Source: Anaeromyxobacter sp.
Lineage (GTDB): Bacteria > Myxococcota > Myxococcia > Myxococcales > Anaeromyxobacteraceae
NCBI GenBank assembly: GCA_020028115.1
Contig: JAHWYA010000119.1
Span: 1-7,214, forward strand
DNA: 7,214 bases
Direction: 5' to 3'
Numbering within the stretch: position 1 is the first letter of the stretch; the number at the start of each line of letters is the position of its first letter. Below, piece after piece: positions 1 through 6,020 of the stretch. The notes beneath the pieces are model-generated. The model saw only the letters and a program-made list of their open reading frames with translations, was not told where the DNA came from and ran no database searches. Position numbers and translations under genes: made by a program.

Positions 1-1781
1 GACGCGCCGCTCGCCCCCGACTGGCCGCCCCACGCGTTGAACTGCACGCCGACCTGGGCCCCCACCGGAACCGTCGTCGCGCCGGTTCCGAGGGTCACGG
101 TGAGCGGGACGACGTCGAGGGTGAGCTCCTTGCGCACCGTCTGCCCGTAGGCGTCCGTCACGACGACGCGGAAGGTCGCCGGAACCACGGTGCCGGGCGA
201 GAGGAGCGTCGCGAACTCCACCTGGTAGCCCTCCGGCAGCGGGGTCGCCGGATCGACGGTCCACGTGTACGGCGCCTTGCCGCCCTGCGCCGTGAGGGCG
301 TGGGTCCGCCAGCCGATCCCGTCGAGCACGGCGGGCGTCGTCACCTGGAGCGGCTCGAGCACCTCGATCGAGAGGAACGCGCTCGAGACGTTCCGCTTCT
401 TGTCGACGACCTGCACCGCGAAGGCGCTCGTGCCCGCCGCCGGCGTGCCGGAGATCCTGCCGTCGGCGCGGAGCGTCAGGCCCGCCGGGAGGCTCCCCGA
501 CGCGAGCACGAACGTGTACGGCGCGGTGCCGCCCGAGGCGACCACCGCGGCAGCGTACGGCGCGCCCGCGGTCCCGAACCGGAGCTCACGGGTGCCGAGG
601 ACGAGGCCGTTGCGGTCGATCGACACGCGCGCGGTCTGGACCGCCTCGACGTGTCCGAGCGTGTCCACCGCCTGGTACGCGATGACGTGGGTCCCCGACT
701 GGCGGATCGTGGGGATGTCGGCGGCCGCGCCGAGGACCGTCACCCACGCGCCGTCGTCCACGCGGAAGCGAATCTCGCGGATCCCCGGGACCGCGCTGGC
801 GGAGAGGCGCCCGCCGACCGCGGACGTGTACCAGCCGTCGGCGCGGCGGGTACCGGTGAGCGCGAGCGCCGTGGCCGGGAACGGCGTGAACAGCACCGGC
901 ACCTGCGCGCCGTCCGGCACGTTCCCGGGGATGAGGATCTGGCCCGCGTCGTTGATCGTGCCGTCGTAGGTGGAGAAGACGAGGCCGGAGCCGGGGGCGA
1001 TGACCTGGTTCAGGTCGTAGAGCTTCCCGCCCGTCCAGACGTAGTTCGGGCCCGGGCTGTACTTCCCGAGATAGTCGTGGTCACCCGGCTCGCGGCCATG
1101 GCCGGCGAGGTCGCCCTTGTTGTTGATGCCGTGGACGCACATGTAGCCGCCGAAGCTGCCGATGTCGTGGAACGTCTGGTCGTCCCAGGTCAACCGGAAC
1201 ACGTGCGCGAGGAACTGGCTGTCGGTGTAGCCGAAGATGTCGTTGCGGTCGTTGATGCCGCGGACCTGCGAGAAGGCCTGCCCGGTCTCGAGACCGACCC
1301 CGAGGTCGATGACCATGCCGTCCCACCACGTCGCGAGGTGGCGCAGGCCGTACTCGTCCGAGAAGAAGCCCGCCACCATCGAGTTGCCGAGATCGGTCGC
1401 GCCCGCGAGCCCGTCGAGGGTGAGGTCCTGGTAGAGGCCGTGGTCGTACAGGAACAGGCCGAGGCCGTCCCACGCGAGCACCTGGCCCGCGTCGTTGATG
1501 TCCTGCACGTACCCGCCGCCGTCACGGCCGATCAGGGTGACCGTGCCCTGCGAGAACACGAACGCGCGGTCGTACCACCAGCCGTTCGCGTCCATGGCGG
1601 TGACCGATCCCGCCGCCTCGCCGGACGCGTTCAACCGCCGCGCCGTCGCCCACCCGCCCGGCACGGTCTGAACCGGGATGGTCGTGATCCAGTACCGCTC
1701 CTCGGCGCGCGCCCCGCCGGGCGCCGCGCTCATCGCGAGCAGCGCCAGTGCGAGCGCCGCCCCCCCGTGCTTCATCGTCAT
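1..1781 (-). CDS. Secreted HAF-repeat / Ig-like domain protein, 3' end outside window
   Basis: The minus-strand frame is open from ATG at 1781 to base 1 (593 codons, no stop), so the C-terminus is missing. Residues 1-26 form a signal peptide: KH near the N-terminus, an Ala/Leu core, and an ARA site before EE. Residues about 45-300 hold roughly six HAF-type repeats with INDxGxxxG cores near residues 51, 96, 130, 177, 220 and 277, separated by W/F-x-x-G and DLG-like strands. Residues about 316-390 resemble an OmpL47/Ig-like domain (RVDDGAW, then YQAVDTLGHVE). Residues about 398-475 match the He_PIG putative-Ig pattern (GGTAPYTF, LPAGLTL, GRISGTP). A second Ig-like unit spans about 477-558 (GGKAPYTW, VTDAYGQ), and a third begins near 560. 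Only one cysteine (C215) was seen. GGGAGG lies 4 bases before ATG 1781 and 10 before an in-frame ATG at 1775, so either start is possible. An extracellular or surface role is inferred; the function is unknown. Confidence 0.85.
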   Translation of the reverse strand, partial: MTMKHGGAALALALLAMSAAPGGARAEERYWITTIPVQTVPGGWATARRLNASGEAAGSVTAMDANGWWYDRAFVFSQGTVTLIGRDGGGYVQDINDAGQVLAWDGLGLFLYDHGLYQDLTLDGLAGATDLGNSMVAGFFSDEYGLRHLATWWDGMVIDLGVGLETGQAFSQVRGINDRNDIFGYTDSQFLAHVFRLTWDDQTFHDIGSFGGYMCVHGINNKGDLAGHGREPGDHDYLGKYSPGPNYVWTGGKLYDLNQVIAPGSGLVFSTYDGTINDAGQILIPGNVPDGAQVPVLFTPFPATALALTGTRRADGWYTSAVGGRLSASAVPGIREIRFRVDDGAWVTVLGAAADIPTIRQSGTHVIAYQAVDTLGHVEAVQTARVSIDRNGLVLGTRELRFGTAGAPYAAAVVASGGTAPYTFVLASGSLPAGLTLRADGRISGTPAAGTSAFAVQVVDKKRNVSSAFLSIEVLEPLQVTTPAVLDGIGWRTHALTAQGGKAPYTWTVDPATPLPEGYQVEFATLLSPGTVVPATFRVVVTDAYGQTVRKELTLDVVPLTVTLGTGATTVPVGAQVGVQFNAWGGQSGASGA

Positions 1782-1819
1782 GCTGCCTCCCTGGAATTGG
1801 TGTCCCTGCGACTGCCCGT

Positions 1820-1849
1820 GCGTCTGAACGTCGGGTGCGACAAAGACGC
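1820..1849 (-). repeat. Two-part stem-loop in leader of HAF-repeat gene
   Basis: The outer arms GCGTCT (1820-1825) and AGACGC (1844-1849) pair perfectly over 6 bp. Inside them GTCG (1830-1833) and CGAC (1838-1841) pair over 4 bp around a 4-base loop. The interior loop is asymmetric (4 and 2 bases). There is no T-run on either side, so it does not look like an intrinsic terminator. It lies about 38 bases upstream of the start codon, so it could be an mRNA leader structure or a protein-binding dyad. Its function is not known. Confidence 0.4.
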
Positions 1850-1891
1850 AAAGTGAAGCAATCGGGAGTGAGGAAGTCCAGCACAAACGGT

Positions 1892-1909
1892 CACACCTGG
1901 GGCGGTGTG
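1892..1909 (-). terminator. Possible weak terminator after yggU
   Basis: CACACC (1892-1897) and GGTGTG (1904-1909) form a perfect 6-bp stem with a 6-base loop. It lies about 64 bases past the yggU stop. Read on the minus strand, the stem is followed by ACCGTTTGTG, which has only a three-T run. This is a weak intrinsic-terminator candidate for the lpx operon. The short stem and poor U-tract mean it could equally be chance in GC-rich DNA. Confidence 0.25.
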
Positions 1910-1924
1910 CGCGCGACAGGTAGC

Positions 1925-1936
1925 CGCACCCGTGCG
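1925..1936. repeat. Short palindromic dyad CGCAC-CC-GTGCG
   Basis: Two perfect 5-base arms are separated by 2 bases, located about 37 bases after the yggU stop. The spacer is too small for a stable RNA hairpin with the full stem. As DNA it has the shape of a short operator-like dyad. It is given only as visible sequence symmetry, with no assigned function. Confidence 0.25.
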
Positions 1937-1972
1937 AGGGAGCGGTCCGGCGAAGCTCCAGCGATCTCGGGA

Positions 1973-2263
1973 CTACGGCAGCAGCCGCGCCTCGGCGTCC
2001 GCGGCGCGGACCCCGGCGACGCGGACCCGCTTCCGCCGCCCCGCCTCGCCGGCGAGGAGCACGACGTCGGCGCGCTTCACGCCGAAGACGCCGGCGAGGT
2101 AGACGACGAGCGCCGCGTTGGCCTCGCCGTCGACCGGGGGCGCGGCGAGCTGGATCTTGAGCCGGCCGTCGTGCTCGCCGACGACCCGGGTCCGGGAGGC
2201 ACGCGGCTGGACGAGGAGCTCGAGCACCACGCCGCCCGGGCCCTCGCGGGCCCACCCCGTCAC
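1973..2263 (-). CDS. yggU: DUF167 / YggU-family small protein
   Basis: This 96-residue protein matches the DUF167 (YggU) family in length and pattern. [20 protein letters not shown] occupies residues 16-35. It is followed by the hallmark [13 protein letters not shown] segment (about 41-53) and a basic [11 protein letters not shown] stretch (72-82). The biochemical role of the family is not established. The GTG start at 2263 overlaps the lpxI TGA stop as GTGA, with GGAG about 7 bases upstream inside lpxI, so translation is probably coupled. An in-frame GTG at codon 12 is a less likely alternative because it would lose the overlap. A small DUF167 gene here, at the position where lpxB often follows, is a little unusual. 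The stop is TAG at 1973-1975. Family assignment is firm and function is unknown. Confidence 0.85.
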   Translation of the reverse strand: MTGWAREGPGGVVLELLVQPRASRTRVVGEHDGRLKIQLAAPPVDGEANAALVVYLAGVFGVKRADVVLLAGEAGRRKRVRVAGVRAADAEARLLP

Positions 2264-3069
2264 GGCCGGACTCCGAGCAGCACGATCTTCGCCTTGTCGG
2301 CCTTCTCGATCATCCGATCGAGGTCCATGACGAGCGTGGCGCCCGCCTCGATGGCGAGGACGCGGCCGCCGGCGGCGCGGATCGTCTCGACGGTGTCCGG
2401 GCCGACCGCGGGCAGGTCGAAGCGCCGGTCCTGGTCGGGCTTCACCGCCTTCGCGACGACGAACCCGCCGCTCTTCGCGAGCTCGCCGCCGCGGCAGATG
2501 CACGCGTCGGTCCCCTCGAGCGCCTCGACGGCGAGCGCGACGCGGTCCTTCACCACCACCGTCTGGCCGAGGTCGAGCCGCCCGATCCCGCGCGCGAGCT
2601 CGAGGCCGTAGCGCGCGTCCTCGAGCTCCTCGTCGGTCGGCCGGTGCCGGCCGAGGACGCCCTCCGGCGCGAGCCGGTCGGCGAGGAAGGGGGTCGGGTC
2701 CGTGATCGGGACCCCCTCCTCCTCGAGGAAGCGCGCCATCGCGCGGAGGAGGTTGTCGTCGGAGCGGATCGCGACGCGGGCGAGCACGCGCAGCCCCGTC
2801 GCGTCGAGCATGGCGTCGGCGAAGAAGCGCCGCTTCGTGATGGCGCCGAGCATCACCGTCTGCGTCGCGCCGCCCGCCTTGAGCGCCTCGAGGAGGTGCC
2901 CGATCTGCCCGAGCTTCACCCAGGTGATGGCGTCGACCCGCTCGGCGAGCGTCGGCTCGGTCTCGTTCCGGTGCGCGACCGCGACCACGCGGTGCCCCGC
3001 GCGCCGCGCGCTCTCTGCGAAGAGCAGCGGGAACCGGCCGCCGCCGGCGATGAGGCCGATCGTGCCCAA
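2260..3069 (-). CDS. lpxI: UDP-2,3-diacylglucosamine pyrophosphatase LpxI (DUF1009 family)
   Basis: LpxI hydrolyses UDP-2,3-diacyl-glucosamine to lipid X and UMP. This is the fourth step of lipid A synthesis and is done by the unrelated LpxH in E. coli. The 269 residues match the family throughout: the N-terminal [10 protein letters not shown] (5-14), [13 protein letters not shown] (51-63), [11 protein letters not shown] (73-83), the central DDNLLRA, and the C-terminal [21 protein letters not shown] (200-220). The last segment leads to [13 protein letters not shown] and the EAGATLVMD stretch. The catalytic acidic residue known in Caulobacter LpxI should lie in this C-terminal domain; I could not align it exactly. 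The start is TTG at 3069, two codons after the lpxA TAG in the same frame. It is the only usual start codon before the conserved GLIAGGG, and no strong Shine-Dalgarno precedes it. It sits 6 bases after lpxA and overlaps yggU by 4. Confidence 0.93.
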   Translation of the reverse strand: MGTIGLIAGGGRFPLLFAESARRAGHRVVAVAHRNETEPTLAERVDAITWVKLGQIGHLLEALKAGGATQTVMLGAITKRRFFADAMLDATGLRVLARVAIRSDDNLLRAMARFLEEEGVPITDPTPFLADRLAPEGVLGRHRPTDEELEDARYGLELARGIGRLDLGQTVVVKDRVALAVEALEGTDACICRGGELAKSGGFVVAKAVKPDQDRRFDLPAVGPDTVETIRAAGGRVLAIEAGATLVMDLDRMIEKADKAKIVLLGVRP

Positions 3070-3075
3070 GGGCGG

Positions 3076-3849
3076 CTACCGGGTGATGCCGCGCTGCGAG
3101 CCCTTCACGAACGCGACGAAGTGGGCGATCTCGGGGTGGCCCCCGAGCTCCGCCTCGAGCTGGGCGAGCGCCTCGGCGAGCCCGAGGTTCGAGCGGAACA
3201 CGATCTTGTAGGCCTGCTTGATGCGGCCGATCTGCTCCTCGGAGAGGCCGCCGCGCTGGAGCCCCACCGTGTTCAGGCCCGCGAGCTCGGCGCGCGGCCC
3301 CGCGACGGTGCAGTACGGCGGCACGTCCATCGCGACGCCGGTGAGGCCGGAGACGAAGGAGAGTCGCCCGATCCGGCAGAACTGGTGCGCCGCGGCGAGG
3401 CCGGAGATGTGCACGTGGTCCTCGAGGATCACGTGGCCGGCGAGGGCGACCGAGTTCGCGATGATGGCGCCGTCGCCGATCCGGCAGTCGTGGCCGACGT
3501 GGCTGTACGCCATGAGCAGGCAGCCGTTGCCCACCACCGTGACGCCCCCGCCCTGGACCGTGCCGAGGTTGACCGTCACGCACTCGCGGAAGGTGTTGCG
3601 GTCGCCGATCTCGAGGCGGGTCGGCTCGCCGCGGTACTTGAGGTCCTGCGGGATCTCGCCGAGCACCGCGTGCGGGAAGACGCGGTTCCCCTCGCCGAGC
3701 GTGGTGTGGCCGGTGACGACGGCGTGCGCGGCGAGGACGTTCCGCGCGCCGAGCCTCACGTGCGGGCCGACGACGGCGTAGGCGCCGATCTCGCAGGAGG
3801 GATCGACCTGCGCGCCCGGCTCGACGACTGCGGTGGGGTGGATGGCCAT
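3076..3849 (-). CDS. lpxA: UDP-N-acetylglucosamine 3-O-acyltransferase LpxA
   Basis: LpxA is a cytoplasmic trimer that moves a 3-hydroxyacyl chain from ACP to the 3-OH of UDP-GlcNAc, the first step of lipid A synthesis. The 257-residue length is typical. The N-terminal ~185 residues are hexapeptide repeats of a left-handed beta-helix, starting [13 protein letters not shown]. The conserved [10 protein letters not shown] places the catalytic histidine at H120 (E. coli H125) and its partner at H117 (E. coli H122). HQFCRIG (155-161) and [10 protein letters not shown] (171-180) are further family signatures. The C-terminal helical part contains [11 protein letters not shown]. Aligning to E. coli G173 gives G168 at the chain-length ruler. 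ATG at 3849 is preceded by AGGAG with a 7-base spacing, and the gene starts 12 bases after fabZ. Confidence 0.97.
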   Translation of the reverse strand: MAIHPTAVVEPGAQVDPSCEIGAYAVVGPHVRLGARNVLAAHAVVTGHTTLGEGNRVFPHAVLGEIPQDLKYRGEPTRLEIGDRNTFRECVTVNLGTVQGGGVTVVGNGCLLMAYSHVGHDCRIGDGAIIANSVALAGHVILEDHVHISGLAAAHQFCRIGRLSFVSGLTGVAMDVPPYCTVAGPRAELAGLNTVGLQRGGLSEEQIGRIKQAYKIVFRSNLGLAEALAQLEAELGGHPEIAHFVAFVKGSQRGITR

Positions 3850-3861
3850 GTCGCGGCTCCT

Positions 3862-4341
3862 CTAGGCGTCCTTCGGCGCGACGAGCATCGCCATGAACTC
3901 GGCCTCGGCGCAGACCTGGCCGTCCACGATGGCGGTGCCCTTCTCCTTCCAGACGGCGCCCTTCTGCTTCGTCACCTCGACGTGGAGCTCGAGCCGGTCC
4001 CCCGGGACCACCGGGCGCCGGAACCGCGCGCCGTCGATGCCCATGAGGAAGGTGAGCTTCCCCGCCTCCTCCGGCCCGAGCGACATCATCGCGAGGAGGG
4101 CGCACGACTGCGCGAGCGCCTCGAGGATGAGCACGCCCGGCATCACCGGCTTCCCGGGGAAGTGGCCCGGGAAGAAGGGCTCGTTCATCGTCACGCCCTT
4201 CCAGCCGACGAGCTTCTTCATGGGCTCGAACGCGACGACCCGGTCCACGAGCAGGAAGGGCGGGCGGTGCGGCAGCAGCTTCTGGATCCCCTCGACGTCG
4301 AGGATCGGCTTCCCCGGCTCGGCCGGACGTTCGGCGGTCAT
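3862..4341 (-). CDS. fabZ: 3-hydroxyacyl-[ACP] dehydratase FabZ
   Basis: FabZ dehydrates (3R)-hydroxyacyl-ACP to trans-2-enoyl-ACP in fatty acid elongation. It therefore competes with LpxA and LpxD for the same substrate, the usual explanation for its place between them. The 159-residue protein has one hot-dog fold. Visible signatures are [12 protein letters not shown] (22-33), [15 protein letters not shown] (56-70) with catalytic H60, and ILEALAQ with catalytic E74. [10 protein letters not shown] follows at 106-115. The ATG at 4341 overlaps the lpxD TGA as ATGA, with AGGAG 8 bases upstream inside the lpxD tail. An open frame continues upstream to 4911, but that part is an out-of-frame shadow of lpxD and lacks family similarity. 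The stop is TAG at 3862-3864. Confidence 0.97.
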   Translation of the reverse strand: MTAERPAEPGKPILDVEGIQKLLPHRPPFLLVDRVVAFEPMKKLVGWKGVTMNEPFFPGHFPGKPVMPGVLILEALAQSCALLAMMSLGPEEAGKLTFLMGIDGARFRRPVVPGDRLELHVEVTKQKGAVWKEKGTAIVDGQVCAEAEFMAMLVAPKDA

Positions 4342-5399
4342 GGCTTCTTCTCCTGTTCGGCCTCGAGCCGGGCGACCGCCGCGCGGAGCTCGCGGAGCTC
4401 GCGGCGCATCTCGGTGAGGCGGTTGAAGGCTGCGGAGTTCCGCGCCCACTGCACGTCGGGCGTCGCGGGCGAGCCCGCCACCCGGCCGCCCGCCTCGATG
4501 TCGCCGCCGACCCCGGCCTGGGCGGCGATGGTGGCGCGGTCGCCGACGGTGATGTGGCCGACGACGCCGGCCTGCCCCCAGACCACGACGCCCATCCCGA
4601 GCTTCGCCGACCCGGCGATGCCGGCCTGGGACGCGATGATCGAGAGCGGCCCCACCTCGACGTTGTGGGCGATCTGCACGAGGTTGTCGATCTTCGCCCC
4701 GCGGCCGATGCGGGTCACGCCGAGCGTCGCGCGGTCGACGCAGCTGTTCGCGCCGATCTCCACGTCGTCCTCGACGACCACGATCCCGGCCTGCGGGACC
4801 TTGTAGTGGCGCGGCCCGCGCCCCTCGCCCTGCAGGTCGAGCGCGAACCCGAAGCCGTCCGAGCCGATGACGCAGCCGGGCTGGAGGATCACCCGGTCGC
4901 CGACGAGGCACCGCTCCCGGACGGCCACGTTCGCATAGAGGATGCAGTCCGCGCCGATCCGGACGTCCTCGCCGAGCTGGACGCCCGGGAAGACGATCGT
5001 GCGCGGCCCCACCTCGGCCCGCGCGCCCACCGTGGCGAGCGGCATGACCTGCGCGCTCGGGTGGACCTTCGCCGACGGGTGCACCACCGCCTCCGGCGCG
5101 ACCTCCGGCAGCGGCTCGCGGGGCGGGTGGAAGGCCGTCGAGATCTTCGCGAAGGCGAGGTAGGCCGGCGCCGCGCGGAGCACCGTCCGGCCGGGCGGGA
5201 CGTCCTCGTCCGGCTCGACGATGACCGCGCCCGCGCGCGAGGCCTCGAAGGCCTTGCGGTACTTCCGGTTGGCGAAGAACGAGAGCTGCGCCGGGCCGGC
5301 GTCCTCGAGCGGCGCGACGCCCTCGATCCGCAGCGCCCCGTCGCCCTGCACCTCGCCGCCGACCCGCGCGGCGAGCTCCGCGAGCGTGAACGAGGTCAC
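4338..5399 (-). CDS. lpxD: UDP-3-O-acylglucosamine N-acyltransferase LpxD
   Basis: LpxD adds the second 3-hydroxyacyl chain, from ACP, to the 2-amino group of UDP-3-O-acyl-glucosamine (third step of lipid A synthesis). At 353 residues it is of normal length. The N-terminal uridine-binding domain (about 1-100) has the typical [13 protein letters not shown] at 39-51. Hexapeptide repeats of the left-handed beta-helix run from about 104 to 310. VIGSDGFGF (177-185) and [14 protein letters not shown] (237-250) are diagnostic, the latter placing the catalytic histidine at H245 (E. coli H239). A charged C-terminal helix (about 325-350) looks like a short coiled coil. The start is GTG at 5399, 7 bases after the skp stop. 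GAGGG next to that stop can serve as ribosome binding site. The 3' end overlaps fabZ by 4 bases. Confidence 0.97.
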   Translation of the reverse strand: MTSFTLAELAARVGGEVQGDGALRIEGVAPLEDAGPAQLSFFANRKYRKAFEASRAGAVIVEPDEDVPPGRTVLRAAPAYLAFAKISTAFHPPREPLPEVAPEAVVHPSAKVHPSAQVMPLATVGARAEVGPRTIVFPGVQLGEDVRIGADCILYANVAVRERCLVGDRVILQPGCVIGSDGFGFALDLQGEGRGPRHYKVPQAGIVVVEDDVEIGANSCVDRATLGVTRIGRGAKIDNLVQIAHNVEVGPLSIIASQAGIAGSAKLGMGVVVWGQAGVVGHITVGDRATIAAQAGVGGDIEAGGRVAGSPATPDVQWARNSAAFNRLTEMRRELRELRAAVARLEAEQEKKP

Positions 5400-5406
5400 G
5401 GCGCCC

Positions 5407-5988
5407 TCACTTCTTCGGCGCGGCGGCCGCGCCCTTGCCCTCGGCGCCCTTCTTCGACGCCGCCGCCCCGCCCGCGGGGGCGTGGCGCGCGTTGTACTTC
5501 CGGATGAGCTCGTTCGTGAGGTCGAGCGAGCTCGGCGCGTAGACGAGCCCGGCGCCCTTCTCGAGGACGACCGTGAACCCCTCCGCCTCGGCGATCTCGC
5601 GGACGATGACCGCCATCCGGTCGTAGATCCCCTTCGTCGCGTCGCGCTCGCGCTCCGAGAGGTCCTTCTGGAGCTGCACGAACAGCCCCTGGAGCTCGCG
5701 GGCGCGGCGGTCGAGCTCGTTCGCCTTGTCCTTCTTGGCGGCGTCCGACATGACGACCGCCTGCTTCTCGAGGTCGGCCTGCAGCTTGTCGAACTCCGCC
5801 TTCTTCCCGTCGAGCACCTTCTGCTTCTCGTCGAAGTCCCGCTTGAGGAGCGCCTTCGCGGCCTTCCCCTCGTCGACCTCGTTGAGGGCGCGCTGCAGGT
5901 CGACGAACCCGATCTTCTGCTCGGCGCGCCCGAGCGCGGGCACGAAGGCGAGGGCGAGGAGGAGGGCCTTCGGGAGCGAGTGCTTCAT
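5407..5988 (-). CDS. skp: Periplasmic chaperone Skp / OmpH family
   Basis: Skp-like proteins are periplasmic trimers that hold unfolded outer-membrane proteins on the way to BamA. The 193-residue precursor has a signal peptide (residues 1-22, KHSLPK then an Ala/Leu core, cleavage after GRA). The OmpH start QKIGFVDLQRALNEVDEGK follows at 24-42. A highly charged helical stretch of about 45-135 fits the coiled-coil tentacles. The segment returns to the body with FTVVLEKGAGLVYAP (138-152) and LTNELIRKYN. The last ~25 residues are a low-complexity Ala/Gly/Lys tail, not part of the core family. The ATG at 5988 is preceded by GGAAGGAA about 6 bases upstream. It starts 32 bases after bamA and ends 7 before lpxD. 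An open frame extending upstream to 7005 is an antiphase shadow of bamA. Confidence 0.93.
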   Translation of the reverse strand: MKHSLPKALLLALAFVPALGRAEQKIGFVDLQRALNEVDEGKAAKALLKRDFDEKQKVLDGKKAEFDKLQADLEKQAVVMSDAAKKDKANELDRRARELQGLFVQLQKDLSERERDATKGIYDRMAVIVREIAEAEGFTVVLEKGAGLVYAPSSLDLTNELIRKYNARHAPAGGAAASKKGAEGKGAAAAPKK

Positions 5989-6020
5989 GGCGGTTCCTTC
6001 CGGTGTGGCGGGTGCTGCGA

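Larger units (their letters stand above)
1782..1972. other. Intergenic region between lpx operon end and HAF-repeat gene
   Basis: These 191 bases hold no convincing gene. On the minus strand they follow the yggU stop and lead to the HAF-repeat gene, so they should contain the operon's terminator and a promoter/leader for that gene. Three inverted repeats are visible (1820-1849, 1892-1909 and 1925-1936). The stretch at about 1840-1895 is clearly less GC-rich than its surroundings, which fits a promoter. However, no pair of -35/-10 hexamers or sigma-54 -24/-12 elements with correct spacing could be read with confidence. Confidence 0.6.

Noticed and set aside
300..1856. Plus-strand open frame of 518 codons opposite the HAF-repeat gene
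   Set aside because: It has the same Arg/Ala/Asp/Val-rich shadow composition. The minus-strand frame here has a signal peptide, a ribosome binding site and recognisable repeats and domains.
1081..1884. Minus-strand frames of 111-130 codons inside or upstream of the HAF-repeat gene
   Set aside because: They are compositional shadows in alternate frames of the 1-1781 gene, with no family features.
1853..1885. Possible promoter hexamers (TTGTGC / GATTGC, or a sigma-54-like TGG...TTGC) upstream of the HAF-repeat gene
   Set aside because: The -10 match is poor and the GG-to-GC spacing is wrong for sigma-54, so no promoter was called.
1973..4105. Minus-strand open frame of 710 codons, apparently a large fusion ending in DUF167
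   Set aside because: Only the last 96 residues resemble a family. The rest is an Arg/Pro-rich out-of-frame reading of lpxI, lpxA and fabZ.
2644..4806. Plus-strand open frame of 720 codons opposite lpxI, lpxA, fabZ and lpxD
   Set aside because: It is rich in Arg, Glu, Asp, Ala and His with no domain pattern, and it lies antisense to four recognised genes. Strong G/C third-position bias routinely keeps such frames open.
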